A DNA stretch of 64,000 nt from Streptomyces tirandamycinicus (GCF_003097515.1 NZ_CP029188.1:3288501-3352500); one strand, 5' to 3'; shown: positions 51,721 through 61,505, numbered from the stretch's first letter. Numbers and translations are program-made. Notes: generated by a model from the letters alone, not told the origin.

Positions 51721-54700
51721 CTATGCGACGTGGAAGGCGGCCTCCCTGGGCCGCTCACCGAGGAGATCACCGGCGCGCTCCCGCTCCAGCATCCGGCGCA
51801 GCGGCCCCTCCGCCGCCGCGAGCTCCGCATAGGGCCCGCGCTGCACGGTGCGGCCCCCGTCCAGCACCAGCACCTCGTCGACCGCGTCGAGGCCCCGGAG
51901 CCGATGGGTGATCAGAACCGTGGTACGGCCCTCGGTCGCGGCCAGCAGATCCGCGGTCAGCGCGTCCGCCGTGGCGAGATCCAGATGCTCGGCCGGCTCG
52001 TCGAGCAGCAGCACGGGGAAGTCGGCGAGCAGGGCACGGGCCAGGGCCAGACGCTGGCGCTGCCCGCCGGAGAGCCGGGCCCCGTGCTCACCGACGAGGG
52101 TGTCGAGCCCGTGCGGGAGACCGTCGGCCCACTCCAGCAGCCGGACCGCGGCCAGAACCGCGCGCAGTTCCTCGTCGGAGGCACCGGCCCGGGCCAGCCG
52201 CAGGTTCTCCCTGATCGAGCTGTCGAAGAGATGTGCGTCCTGGGCGCAGAGTCCGACGCGGCGGCGGACGGTGTCCCCGTCGAGCGCGGTCGCGTCCGTC
52301 CCGCCGATCGTGTACGTACCGGCCCGTGCGTCCAGGAAGCGCAGCAGTGCCTGCGCGAGCGTGGTCTTGCCGGAGCCCGAGGCGCCGACGACGGCGACGC
52401 GCCGGCCGGCCGTGAGCGTCAGGTCGAAGCCGGACAGGGCGTCCTCACGCCCGCCGGCGTGGCGGACCGTGAGCCCCCGGACCTCCAGGGGGAAGGCGGA
52501 GGCCGGCGCGGGGGCGGGGTGCGGGGGTTCGCTCACGGGTGCCGGGGTGTCGAGCACCTCGAAGACCCGCTGGGCGCTGCGCCTCACCCGCTGCCGGTAC
52601 CGCACCGCCGACGGCAGTCCCAGGACGGCCTCGAAGGCGGCGAGCGGTGTGAGGACGACGACGGCGAGTGCGACTCCTTCGATCCGGCCGGAGTGGACGG
52701 CGGCGACCCCTGTGTACGCCGCGAAGGCGACGGTGAGACCGCAGACCACGGCCGACAGCCCGCCGCCGAGGGCGGTGGCGGACGCGGCGCGCGCGGCGAT
52801 CCGCGTCAGGGTGCGGTCGGCCTCACTCACGCTCGCCGTGCGGCGGGCGAGTGCCCCGGTGACGGTCAGTTCGGCGGTGCCCCTGAGCAGGTCGACGACC
52901 TGGGTGGCGAGCGCGCCGCGGGCCGGGGCGAGCCGCCGCTCGGACCGCCGTGCGACCGCCCCGCTCAGCACGGGTACGGCCACCCCGGCCGTGAGCAGTC
53001 CCACCGCCAGCACGGCGCCGGCCGCGGGCAGCAGCCACGCGGTGAACCCGACGGAAGCGACCCCGACGACGAGCGCCGCGCCGGCCGGCAGCAGCCAGCG
53101 CAGCCAGTAGTCCTGGAGGGCGTCCACGTCCGCGACGAGCCGGGACAGCAGATCCCCCCGGCGGGTGCGGCGCAGCCCGGCGGGCGCGATCCGCTCCAGC
53201 CGGCGGTACACGCCGACTCGCAGCTCGGCCAGCATCCTCAGCACGGCGTCATGCGAGACGAGCCGCTCCGCGTAGCGGAAGACCGCCCGCCCGATCCCGA
53301 ACGCCCGCGTCGCCGTGACGGCCACCATCAGATGGAGCACGGGCGGCTGCTCCGACGCCCGGGAGATCAGCCATCCCGACACCGCCATGAGTCCCACGGC
53401 GGACCCCATGGCCAGACTCCCGAGCAGCAGCGCCGTCACCAGGCGACCGCGGAGCCCCCCGGCCGCCCCGCGCACCCGTGCGAGCACCCTGCCGCCTTCC
53501 CGTCCGGACGCCACTCGGCCGGTCCGGTGCACGGGATCGATCGCGGGGGACGCCGGCCCGTGCGAGGGCCCGACGGCTGCGATGGCGCCGGGAGCCTGGA
53601 CGGCGCCGTCGGGCGAAGGCGAGGGCCGGGGGATCACGGAGGGGGCGAGGAGCCCCGGGGTCTCCTCGCCTGCGGCAACCTGCCGGGCCGAGCCCAGTTC
53701 GACCACGCGGTCGGCGACGGACAACAGTGCGGGCCGGTGGACGACGAGCAGCACCGTCCTGCCGCGTGCCAGCCTGCGCACCGCGTCCACGATGCCCGCC
53801 TCGGTCTCCCCGTCCAGCGCCGCGGTGGGCTCGTCGAGCAGCAGCAGCGGCCGGTCGGCGAGGAAGGCCCGGGCGAGCGCGATCCGCTGGCGCTGGCCCG
53901 CGGACAGCCCGGCTCCGTCCTCGCCGAGGACCGTGTCCACGCCTTGCGGCAGCGCTGTGATGAAGTCCTCGGCGCCGGCCTCCCGGAGCGCCGCCAGGAC
54001 CTCCGCGTCATCCGCGTCCCGGCGTGCGAGCCGCACGTTCTCCGCGATCGTCCCGGCGAAGAGGTACGGCCGCTGCGGCACCCAGGCGATCTGCCGGTGC
54101 CAGGCCGCCCGGTCCACGGAGTCCAGGTCCACAAGCCCCGCACCCGGGGCGCCCACCCGGACCGTGCCCTCGTCCGGTGCCACGAAGCCGAGTACCACAT
54201 CGAGCAGCGTCGACTTGCCGGCGCCGCTCGGACCGACCAGTGCGACGGTCTCGCCGTGCTCCACCGTCAGCGACGCGGCGTCCAGCGAGGGTACGGCCCG
54301 TCCCTCGTGCCGGACCGTCACGGAGTCGAGTTCCAGCCGCACCCCCCGGGCGGCGGGCACCGGCGCCGTGCCGGCGGCCCGGACCGGGGTCTCCAGCACC
54401 CGGAAGATCTCCTCCGCCGCCGCCAGTCCCTCCGCAGCGGCGTGGTACTGCGCCCCGACCTGCCGCAGCGGCAGATAGGCCTCGGGAGCGAGGATCAGCA
54501 CGACGAGCCCGGTGTGGAGATCCAGGTCGCCGTGGACGAGCCGCATGCCGATGCCGACCGCCACCAGCGCCACGGAGAGCGTCGACAGCAGCTCCAGGGC
54601 GAAGGAGGACAGGAAGGCGATCCTCAGGGTCTTCAGCGTCGCCCGGCGGTACTCCGAGGTGATCTTCCGGATCGCCTCGGCCTGGGCCTTCGCCCGCCCG

Positions 54701-55347
54701 AACACCTTCAGTGTCGGCAGCCCCGCGACCACATCCAGGAAATGCCCGGACAGCCGCGACAGCAGGGTCCACTGACGGTTCATCCGGGCTTCCGTGGCCC
54801 AGCCGATCAGCACCATGAAGATCGGGATCAGCGGCAGGGTGACCACGATGACCGCCGCCGAGACCCAGTCCTCGGTGACGATCCGGGCCAGCACCGCGAC
54901 CGGGACGACCACCGCCAGCCCCAGCTGCGGCAGATAGCGGGCGAAGTAGTCGTCGAGGGCGTCCACTCCCCGGGTGGCGAGAGCGGCCAGCGAACCGCTC
55001 CGCTGCCCGCTCAGCCACCCCGGCCCCAGCCCCGCGGCCTGCTCCAGCAAGCGCTGCCGCAGCTCCGACTTGACCGCCGCACTGGCCCGGTGGGCGGCCA
55101 GTTCGGTGAGCCAGGTCACCAGTCCGCGGCCGACCGCGACGGCGGCCAGCAGCACCAGCGGCGTCAACAGCCCGTCGGTGTCCAGCCCGCGCTGGAAGGC
55201 GCCGACCACCACGTCGGCGATGAGCATCGCCTGGGCGACGACCAGCGCCGCCCCGGCGAGGCCGAGTGCCACCACGGCCGCCAGGAAGAGGCGGGTGGCC
55301 CGGGCGTACCGCAGCAGCCGCGGGTCGACGGGTTTCACGTGAAACAT
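51721..55347 (-). CDS. cydCD: Fused CydDC heterodimeric ABC exporter
   Basis: A 1208-aa fusion of CydD (TMD 1-300, NBD with GPSGAGKS near 370 and LSAGQRQRIALARAFL) and CydC (TMD about 620-890, NBD with GASGSGKT near 985 and LSGGQRQRLALARALL), joined by a disordered linker. The exporter is needed for cytochrome bd assembly and moves haem and/or low-molecular-weight thiols. The start codon and first six codons (MFHVKP) are formed by a perfect parS site. It is third in the cydA-cydB-cydCD unit, 42 bp after cydB. Confidence 0.96.
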   Translation of the reverse strand: MFHVKPVDPRLLRYARATRLFLAAVVALGLAGAALVVAQAMLIADVVVGAFQRGLDTDGLLTPLVLLAAVAVGRGLVTWLTELAAHRASAAVKSELRQRLLEQAAGLGPGWLSGQRSGSLAALATRGVDALDDYFARYLPQLGLAVVVPVAVLARIVTEDWVSAAVIVVTLPLIPIFMVLIGWATEARMNRQWTLLSRLSGHFLDVVAGLPTLKVFGRAKAQAEAIRKITSEYRRATLKTLRIAFLSSFALELLSTLSVALVAVGIGMRLVHGDLDLHTGLVVLILAPEAYLPLRQVGAQYHAAAEGLAAAEEIFRVLETPVRAAGTAPVPAARGVRLELDSVTVRHEGRAVPSLDAASLTVEHGETVALVGPSGAGKSTLLDVVLGFVAPDEGTVRVGAPGAGLVDLDSVDRAAWHRQIAWVPQRPYLFAGTIAENVRLARRDADDAEVLAALREAGAEDFITALPQGVDTVLGEDGAGLSAGQRQRIALARAFLADRPLLLLDEPTAALDGETEAGIVDAVRRLARGRTVLLVVHRPALLSVADRVVELGSARQVAAGEETPGLLAPSVIPRPSPSPDGAVQAPGAIAAVGPSHGPASPAIDPVHRTGRVASGREGGRVLARVRGAAGGLRGRLVTALLLGSLAMGSAVGLMAVSGWLISRASEQPPVLHLMVAVTATRAFGIGRAVFRYAERLVSHDAVLRMLAELRVGVYRRLERIAPAGLRRTRRGDLLSRLVADVDALQDYWLRWLLPAGAALVVGVASVGFTAWLLPAAGAVLAVGLLTAGVAVPVLSGAVARRSERRLAPARGALATQVVDLLRGTAELTVTGALARRTASVSEADRTLTRIAARAASATALGGGLSAVVCGLTVAFAAYTGVAAVHSGRIEGVALAVVVLTPLAAFEAVLGLPSAVRYRQRVRRSAQRVFEVLDTPAPVSEPPHPAPAPASAFPLEVRGLTVRHAGGREDALSGFDLTLTAGRRVAVVGASGSGKTTLAQALLRFLDARAGTYTIGGTDATALDGDTVRRRVGLCAQDAHLFDSSIRENLRLARAGASDEELRAVLAAVRLLEWADGLPHGLDTLVGEHGARLSGGQRQRLALARALLADFPVLLLDEPAEHLDLATADALTADLLAATEGRTTVLITHRLRGLDAVDEVLVLDGGRTVQRGPYAELAAAEGPLRRMLERERAGDLLGERPREAAFHVA
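55332..55345. promoter_or_regulatory. parS (ParB-binding centromere site)
   Basis: GTTTCACGTGAAAC is an exact, fully palindromic match to the Streptomyces parS consensus. It overlaps the cydCD start codon (55347-55345) and codons 2-5. In S. coelicolor, parS sites cluster on both sides of oriC and recruit ParB for origin segregation during sporulation. Confidence 0.95.
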
Positions 55348-55389
55348 CCCTTGGTCGAGGGACCGGGTGGTCCCGGTGGAACTCCGGCG

Positions 55390-56391
55390 TCAGTGCGGGT
55401 CGGCGATGTGCTGTGTACCGATCCGCTTCCGGAACACCCAGTAGGTCCAGCCCTGGTACAGCAGCACCATGGGTGTGGCGATCCCCGCGCACCAGGTCAT
55501 GATCTTCAGGGTGTAGGGGCTCGAGGACGCGTTGGTCACCGTCAGGCTCCACGCCTCGTTGAGCGACGACGGCATCACGTTCGGGAAGAGGGTCAGGAAC
55601 AGCATCGCCACCGCGGCCACGATCGTGACGCCCGACAGGGCGAACGCCCAGCCCTCACGCCCGGCCTGGTTCGCCCCGAGCGCAGCGGCCAGCGCCACCA
55701 CCGCGATGATCGCGGCGGCCAGGCTGGCGCCGTCGCCCTTCTCCACCTGCGTCCAGCCCAGGAAGCCGAGTGCCAGCACGGCCGTGACCACTCCGAGGTT
55801 CCGGGCGAGCTTCCTGGCCCGCTCCCTGATGTCCCCGACGGTCTTCAGCGCCGTGAACACCGTGCCGTGGAAGGTGAAGAGGGCCAGGGTCACCAGGCCG
55901 CCCAGGATCGCGTACGGGTTCAGCAGGTCCCCGAGGGTGCCGACGTACTCCATCTCCTGGTCGATCTTCACACCGCGCACGATGTTTCCGAAGGCCACGC
56001 CCCACAGGAACGCCGGGATGAGCGAGGTCCAGAAGATGGCCTGCTCCCAGTTGCGCTGCCAGTGCTCCTCGGGGCGCTTGGCCCGGTACTCGAACGCGAC
56101 TCCTCGCAGGATCAGGCATACCAGGATGAGCAGCAGCGGCAGGTAGAAGCCCGAGAAGAGCGTGGCGTACCACTCCGGGAAGGCGGCGAACGTCGCACCG
56201 CCGGCCGAGAGCAGCCACACCTCGTTGCCGTCCCAGACCGGGCCGATCGTGTTGATGAGGACGCGCTTCTCGGCTCGGTCGCGAGCGAGCAGCTTCGTCA
56301 GGACGCCGACTCCGAAGTCGAAGCCCTCCAGGAAGAAGTAGCCGGTCCACAGGACGGCGATGAGTACGAACCAGACGTCGTGGAGTTCCAT
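55390..56391 (-). CDS. cydB: Cytochrome bd oxidase subunit II
   Basis: A 333-aa membrane subunit with eight to nine helices. It starts MELHDVWFVLIAVLWTGYFFLEGFDFGVG and has IGPVWDGNEVWLLSAGG (conserved Trp-Asp). It is slightly shorter than proteobacterial CydB. With CydA it forms the high-affinity quinol oxidase used at low oxygen. Start 23 bases after cydA. Confidence 0.97.
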   Translation of the reverse strand: MELHDVWFVLIAVLWTGYFFLEGFDFGVGVLTKLLARDRAEKRVLINTIGPVWDGNEVWLLSAGGATFAAFPEWYATLFSGFYLPLLLILVCLILRGVAFEYRAKRPEEHWQRNWEQAIFWTSLIPAFLWGVAFGNIVRGVKIDQEMEYVGTLGDLLNPYAILGGLVTLALFTFHGTVFTALKTVGDIRERARKLARNLGVVTAVLALGFLGWTQVEKGDGASLAAAIIAVVALAAALGANQAGREGWAFALSGVTIVAAVAMLFLTLFPNVMPSSLNEAWSLTVTNASSSPYTLKIMTWCAGIATPMVLLYQGWTYWVFRKRIGTQHIADPH

Positions 56392-56414
56392 GCCTCAGAT
56401 CCCAGTCCTCGGTC

Positions 56415-57920
56415 TCAGTACGAGAAGGCCATCGGCCGGTCGGCGTCACGGTCGTCGCCGCCGATCTTGGTGGGCGGATTGAGGTCGGCTTCGGTGAGCT
56501 CGGGCGGCCCGGCCTTGACGTACTTGACCAGCAGCTTGACCTCGATGACGGCGAGGATCGCGTAGACGAGCGTGAAGACGATCATCGACGTCAGCACCTC
56601 GCCCTGGGAGACGCCGGGGGAGACGGCGTCCCGGGTGCGCAGCACGCCGTAGACGACCCAGGGCTGCCGCCCCATCTCCGTGAAGATCCAGCCCCAGGAG
56701 TTGGCGATCAGGGGGAAGCCGAGCGTCCAGAGGGCGGCGAGCCAGTACAGCCGGGTGAGCCTCGGCCCGAGCGGCTTACGGAACAGCACCACATGGGGCA
56801 CGTCGTCCTCACCGGCCCTCGACGCCGCCGGCAGCAGGAACTTCTTCCGGGTCAGCCAGAGCCCGGCCAGACCGACGGCGAACGACGTCATACCGAAGCC
56901 GATCATCCAGCGGAAGCCCCAGTAGGTGACCGGGATGTTGGGCCGGTAGTCGCCGGGGCCGTACTTCTCCTGCTCCGCCTTGTTGGTGTCGTTGATGCCG
57001 GGCACATAGGACGTGAAGTCGTCGTTCGCGAGGAAGGACAGCAGCCCGGGGATCTCGATGGCGACCTTGTTGTGGCCCTTGTCCACGTCGCCGTAGGCGA
57101 AGACGGAGAAGGGCGCCGGGCTCTCGCCGTCCCAGAGCGCCTCGGCCGCGGCCATCTTCATCGGCTGCTGCTTGAACATGACCTTGCCGAGCAGGTCGCC
57201 GCTGACCGCCGTCAGCAGGCCCGCGACGGCGACCGTCACCAGGCCGAGCCGCAGTGAGCTCTTCATGACCTGGACGTGCTTCTTGCGCAGCAGGTGGAAC
57301 GCGGCGATGCCGACCATGAAGGCGCCGCCGGTGAGGAAGGCGCCGGAGAGCGTGTGGAAGACCTGGGTGAGGGTGGTGTTCTGGGTCAGCACGAGCCAGA
57401 AGTCGGTGAGTTCCGCCCGTCCGTTCTCCGGGTTGATCCGGTACCCCACCGGGTGCTGCATCCAGGAGTTGGCCGCCAGGATGAAGTACGAGGAGAGGAT
57501 CGTGCCGATGGAGACCATCCATATGCAGGCGAGGTGGATCTTCTGGGGGAGCTTGTCCCAGCCGAAGATCCACAACCCGATGAAGGTGGACTCGAAGAAG
57601 AACGCGATCAGCGCCTCGAAGGCGAGCGGGGCCCCGAAGACATCGCCGACGAAGCGCGAGTAGTCCGACCAGTTCATGCCGAACTGGAACTCCTGCACGA
57701 TGCCGGTGACGACACCCATGGCGATGTTGATCAGGAAGAGCTTCCCCCAGAACTTGGTCGCCCTGAGGTACTTCTCCTTGCCCGTGCGCACCCACGCCGT
57801 CTGCAGACCCGCTGTCAGTGCCGCCAGGGAGATCGTCAGAGGAACGAAGAGGAAGTGGTAGACGGTGGTGATGCCGAACTGCCAGCGGGCCAGTGTCTCT
57901 GGCGCCAGGGCGAGGTCCAC
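56415..57920 (-). CDS. cydA: Cytochrome bd oxidase subunit I
   Basis: A 501-aa subunit carrying haems b558, b595 and d. FGITTVYHFLFVPLTIS has the b595/d ligand His. The Q-loop is of the short type (EIPGLLSFLANDDFTSYVPGIND). The GRQPWVVYGVLRTRDAVS motif is intact. It is transcribed from a promoter with a Rex operator about 105 bases upstream (58025-58040), so expression should rise when NADH accumulates. Confidence 0.97.
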   Translation of the reverse strand: MDLALAPETLARWQFGITTVYHFLFVPLTISLAALTAGLQTAWVRTGKEKYLRATKFWGKLFLINIAMGVVTGIVQEFQFGMNWSDYSRFVGDVFGAPLAFEALIAFFFESTFIGLWIFGWDKLPQKIHLACIWMVSIGTILSSYFILAANSWMQHPVGYRINPENGRAELTDFWLVLTQNTTLTQVFHTLSGAFLTGGAFMVGIAAFHLLRKKHVQVMKSSLRLGLVTVAVAGLLTAVSGDLLGKVMFKQQPMKMAAAEALWDGESPAPFSVFAYGDVDKGHNKVAIEIPGLLSFLANDDFTSYVPGINDTNKAEQEKYGPGDYRPNIPVTYWGFRWMIGFGMTSFAVGLAGLWLTRKKFLLPAASRAGEDDVPHVVLFRKPLGPRLTRLYWLAALWTLGFPLIANSWGWIFTEMGRQPWVVYGVLRTRDAVSPGVSQGEVLTSMIVFTLVYAILAVIEVKLLVKYVKAGPPELTEADLNPPTKIGGDDRDADRPMAFSY

Positions 57921-58022
57921 GTCGTCTCTCCTTACATCGCCGTGGTCACGTCGGCGCTCTCGTCGTGTGCGTCACGGCCGCGCGGCTTCCCAGACCGCGA
58001 CATAACCGAGCTTCCGGACACG

Positions 58023-58048
58023 CTTGTGAACGCGTTCACATTCACAAG
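58023..58048. promoter_or_regulatory. Rex operator of the cyd operon
   Basis: TTGTGAACGCGTTCACAT (58024-58041) matches the Rex consensus TTGTGAA-N4-TTCACAA with one end mismatch; its core is a perfect 16-bp palindrome. CTTGTGAA and a further TTCACAAG (58041-58048) form an overlapping, wider repeat. Rex represses cydABCD in S. coelicolor at high NAD/NADH. Confidence 0.93.
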
Positions 58049-58434
58049 CAATTATGAGCCATACGAAATCCGAACATGCAAGCGGGGGTACCCCCGGGGG
58101 TTACCGACCGGTCGGCATGCCCTCTTCTCCGGGTGTTCGCCCTCCCGAAGGCTTCCGCATGCCGGGGCGTCCACGGCATCGGCACCCGGATCCTTTGACC
58201 CGTGGGAGGCTCACCTCGGCGTTCGACCGAACCCTCACCGGTACGGCGTCCGGGGGCGGGCCTCCGGACGCCGTACCGCGCACATCCGGGGCGAGGGGGG
58301 TGCGGCTTCACCGCCCCCGCCGACACGGTGCCGGGACCCCTTGGATCGGGTCAGCCGGCTCCCTGCCGGACGTCCGGCAGGTGGCCGGAATCGGGCACGG
58401 TCGCCTTCCGGACAGCGGGCGCCGCCCTCGCCCT

Positions 58435-58492
58435 CCCCTGCCCCTGCCCCTGCCCCTGCCCCTGCCCCTGCCCCTGCCCCTGCCCCTGCCCC
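58435..58492. repeat. CCCCTG hexamer repeat, G-quadruplex candidate on minus strand
   Basis: Nine exact copies of CCCCTG and a tenth partial. The minus strand reads (GGGGCA)n with four-G tracts and 2-nt loops. Confidence 0.9.
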
Positions 58493-58722
58493 ACGGTCCA
58501 GCACGCAGCCCCGGGCGGTGAACGCCCGCCGGCGGGTCCGGGCGACGTCCCGGGCCGCACCGCGGGTTCCCCACGCGCGCGGTCCGCGGTGCGGCCCCGC
58601 GGACCCGTCCGCGGGGAGGGCACGGCGGGCCGACCGCCCGCCCCGTGTCCGTGTCCGGTCCGGGTCCGGGACGGACGGTCGCCGCCTCCGCTCCGATGCG
58701 CCCTACAAGAACTACCCCCGCC

Positions 58723-59802
58723 CTACATGCCCTTGCGGAACGCCTCGGCCGCGTGCAGGAAGATGTCGTTCGCCTCGGACTCGCCGATGGTGACCCGCAC
58801 GCCCTCGCCCGGGAACGGCCGCACCACCACACCGGCCGCCTCGCAGGCGGCCGCGAACTCGGCCGACCGCTCCCCCAGCCGCAGCCAGACGAAGTTCGCC
58901 TGGGTCGGCGGCACCGTCCAGCCCTGCTTCCGCAGCCCCTCGTACACCCGCGTCCGTTCCGCGACCAGAGCGCCGACCCTGCCGATCAGTTCGTCCTCCG
59001 CCCGCAGCGACGCCACCGCCGCGTCCTGGGCGACCTGGCTGACGCCGAACGGAACGGCCGTCTTGCGCAGCGCGGCCGCCACGGGCTCGTGGGCGACGGC
59101 GAAGCCGACCCGCAGCCCGGCCAGGCCGTAGGCCTTGGAGAAGGTGCGCAGCACCGCGACGTTCGGGCGGGAGCGGTAGATCTCCAGGCCGTCCGGCACC
59201 TCGGGGTCCCGGATGAACTCGCGGTACGCCTCGTCCAGGACCACCAGCACATCGGAGGGGACCCGGTCGAGGAACCGCTCCAGTTCCTCCCGGTGCACCA
59301 CCGTGCCCGTGGGGTTGTTCGGGTTGCAGACGAAGATCAGCCTGGTGCGGTCGGTGACGGCGTCCGCCATCGCGTCGAGGTCGTGTACGTCCTCGGAGGT
59401 CAGCGCCACGGGAACCGAGGTCGCACCGCTGATCCGGGTGATGATCGGGTACGCCTCGAAGGAGCGCCACGGGTAGACGACCTCGTCACCGGGGCCCGAC
59501 GTGATCTGCAGCAGTTGCTGGGCGACCCCCACCGAGCCGGTGCCCGTCGCCAGGTGCGACACCGGCACCCCGAAGCGGTCGGCGAGTTCGTTCATCAACC
59601 CGGTGCAGGCCATGTCCGGGTACCGGTTGAACTCACCCGCGGCGGCGACGGCGGTCTCCATCACCCCGGGCAGCGGCGGATAGGGGTTCTCGTTGGAGGA
59701 CAGCTTGAAGGCGACCGGCCCGCCGGCAGCGGCGGGCTTGCCCGGCTTGTATGTGGGGATGCCGTCCAGCTCGGCGCGCAGCTTGGGGCTCGTCTCGCTC
59801 AC
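58723..59802 (-). CDS. hisC: Histidinol-phosphate aminotransferase (HisC family)
   Basis: A 359-aa class II PLP aminotransferase. [15 protein letters not shown] is at the N-terminus. NPNNPTGT contacts PLP, and the Schiff-base Lys is in [20 protein letters not shown] at 59802 follows GAGGAGG; an upstream in-frame start at 59829 is rejected. It lies away from a his operon, so it may be a second HisC acting on histidinol phosphate or on an aromatic 2-oxo acid such as phenylpyruvate. The latter would pair with pheA in the same window. Confidence 0.92.
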   Translation of the reverse strand: MSETSPKLRAELDGIPTYKPGKPAAAGGPVAFKLSSNENPYPPLPGVMETAVAAAGEFNRYPDMACTGLMNELADRFGVPVSHLATGTGSVGVAQQLLQITSGPGDEVVYPWRSFEAYPIITRISGATSVPVALTSEDVHDLDAMADAVTDRTRLIFVCNPNNPTGTVVHREELERFLDRVPSDVLVVLDEAYREFIRDPEVPDGLEIYRSRPNVAVLRTFSKAYGLAGLRVGFAVAHEPVAAALRKTAVPFGVSQVAQDAAVASLRAEDELIGRVGALVAERTRVYEGLRKQGWTVPPTQANFVWLRLGERSAEFAAACEAAGVVVRPFPGEGVRVTIGESEANDIFLHAAEAFRKGM

Positions 59803-60302
59803 CGCAGGTCCTCCTCGACCGTCGTGCATTCGGGTTCACCAATGCTGCTCACCCTATGAGGATTCCTGTCTCCTGCGAATGGGCGAGCGACCGGGGGCCG
59901 GGAGCGGAGCGAGGCGCCCAGGCGGACCGAAGGCGGCCGGGAGCGGATCGCAGGCAGCCGGAATCGCACCGGTCACACCGGGCACACCGGGCACTGCGGG
60001 AACGGAGGGGGGAACGGCGGGCTGCCCGTGGCGAGACGATCGAGGGGCGCGCACCGGATCACCGTGCGCCGGTGGCTCACTCCGTGGCGCGCATCCCTCG
60101 TAGTAGTGAGTTGAGACCGCTTCGATACCTGGGCCATTTGGCAGGTCCTCACGGGTCGACAACCCCGAGACCAGCACCACGGAGGTCAACTGCCTTGCTT
60201 TCCATGGCAGTTGACCCCAAATGGCCATGCAGAAACGTGCCTGTCAATACCTGCATATGCGACCCGCTCCACCGGCCCGCCTCGCCCTACTATCGGCCTG
60301 CC
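59803..60302. other. Divergent hisC/LacI promoter region
   Basis: Contains GGGCACACC-type short repeats near 59980 and the nested inverted repeats at 60132-60226. TACTAT (60288-60293) is a good -10 box for the LacI gene, giving a nearly leaderless transcript. Confidence 0.55.
60132..60226. promoter_or_regulatory. Nested inverted repeats upstream of the LacI gene
   Basis: Outer arms GGCCATTTGG (60132-60141) and CCAAATGGCC (60217-60226). Inner arms GGTCAACTGCC (60184-60194) and GGCAGTTGACC (60206-60216) with an 11-nt loop. Both right arms are adjacent. Could be a folded RNA, a terminator or paired operators. Confidence 0.6.
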
Positions 60303-61415
60303 ATGACAGCAGCAGGGAAGCACCAGGTGAGCCGGACGGAGACATCACGCCGGGGCAGCCGGCAAGGCCGGGCGGGCATCCGGGACGTAGCAGCCGCGGC
60401 CGGTGTCTCCATCACGACTGTCTCGGACGCACTGAACGGAAAGGGCCGGCTCCCGGACGCCACCCGCCGCCATGTCCGCGAGGTCGCCGACCGGCTGGGC
60501 TACCGCCCCTCGGCCGCGGCCCGCACGCTCCGTACCGGCAAGTCCGGCCTCATCGGCCTCACGGTCACCACGTACGGGGACGAACCCTTCACCTTCACGG
60601 AGTTCGCGTACTTCGCGGAGATGGCGCGAGCCGCCACCTCCGCCGCGCTCGCCCGCGGGTACGCGCTGGTCATCCTCCCCGCCACCTCACGCCACGACGT
60701 CTGGTCCAATGTCGCCCTCGACGGAACCGTCGTGATCGACCCGTCGGACCACGACCCCGTGGTGACGGAGCTCGTCCGCCAGGGCCTGCCCGTCGTCTCC
60801 GACGGCCGCCCCGCGGGCACCCTCCCCGTCACCGCCTGGGTCGACAACGACCACGAGGCCGCCGTACTCGACCTGCTCGACCATCTGGCGGCCGGCGGCG
60901 CACGCCGGATCGGCCTGCTCACCGGCACCACCACGGACACCTACACCCGGCTCTCCACCACGGCCTATCTCGCCTGGTGCGAACGCGTCGGCCAGGATCC
61001 GGTCTACGAGGCGTACCCCGCCCACGACCCGTGCGCCGGCGCGGTCGCCGCCGACCGGCTGCTGGCGCGCCCGGACCGGCCCGACGCCGTGTACGGGCTC
61101 TTCGACCCCAACGGCACGGACCTGCTGGCCGCGGCCCGCCGGTACGGACTGCGCGTTCCCGACGATCTGCTGCTGGTCTGCTGCAGCGAGTCCACCGTGT
61201 ACGCCAACACGGACCCGTCGATCACCACACTCTCGCTCAAGCCGCGTCGCATCGGCACGGCCGTGGTCCAGCTGCTGATCGACGCCATCGAGGGAGTGGA
61301 CGGCGGCCGCCCGGTCGAGCAGGTGATACCGACCGAACTCATCGTCCGGACGTCGTCACAGCGGCGCTCTCCCCGTACGACGGTGAGCGCCCCACGGTCC
61401 CCCTCTCAGGACTAG
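60303..61415 (+). CDS. LacI-family transcriptional regulator
   Basis: A 370-aa repressor. Helix-turn-helix GIRDVAAAAGVSITTVSDALNGKGRLP and hinge YRPSAAARTLRTGKSG are followed by a periplasmic-binding-like sensor domain (SNVALDGTVVIDPSD, LPVVSDGRPAGTLPVTAWVDND, YGLFDPNGTDLLAAAR). The C-terminal 15 residues are disordered. ATG at 60303 is taken; the frame opening at 59751 crosses the repeats. No sugar operon is adjacent, so its target is unknown; autoregulation through the upstream repeats is possible. Confidence 0.92.
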   Translation: MTAAGKHQVSRTETSRRGSRQGRAGIRDVAAAAGVSITTVSDALNGKGRLPDATRRHVREVADRLGYRPSAAARTLRTGKSGLIGLTVTTYGDEPFTFTEFAYFAEMARAATSAALARGYALVILPATSRHDVWSNVALDGTVVIDPSDHDPVVTELVRQGLPVVSDGRPAGTLPVTAWVDNDHEAAVLDLLDHLAAGGARRIGLLTGTTTDTYTRLSTTAYLAWCERVGQDPVYEAYPAHDPCAGAVAADRLLARPDRPDAVYGLFDPNGTDLLAAARRYGLRVPDDLLLVCCSESTVYANTDPSITTLSLKPRRIGTAVVQLLIDAIEGVDGGRPVEQVIPTELIVRTSSQRRSPRTTVSAPRSPSQD

Positions 61416-61505
61416 ACCAGCGCAATCAGGGCGAAACGACCGGTGAACCGGTGGAGTACCCGGATTCAGCACCCCTGGTGCGTCACAGAGCACGATCCGC
61501 ATTCC

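Larger units (their letters stand above)
57921..58722. other. Intergenic region between cydA and hisC
   Basis: Holds the Rex operator (58023-58048), GGGGGTACCCCC (58084-58095), the palindrome CCGACCGGTCGG near 58104-58115, and the CCCCTG repeat (58435-58492). No gene can be supported. Confidence 0.55.

Noticed and set aside
58084-58101. CsoR copper operator (GGGGGTACCCCC followed by GGGGGTTACC)
   Set aside because: G-tract inverted repeats resemble CsoR sites, but the spacing is off by one, no copper gene is adjacent, and such tracts are common by chance here.
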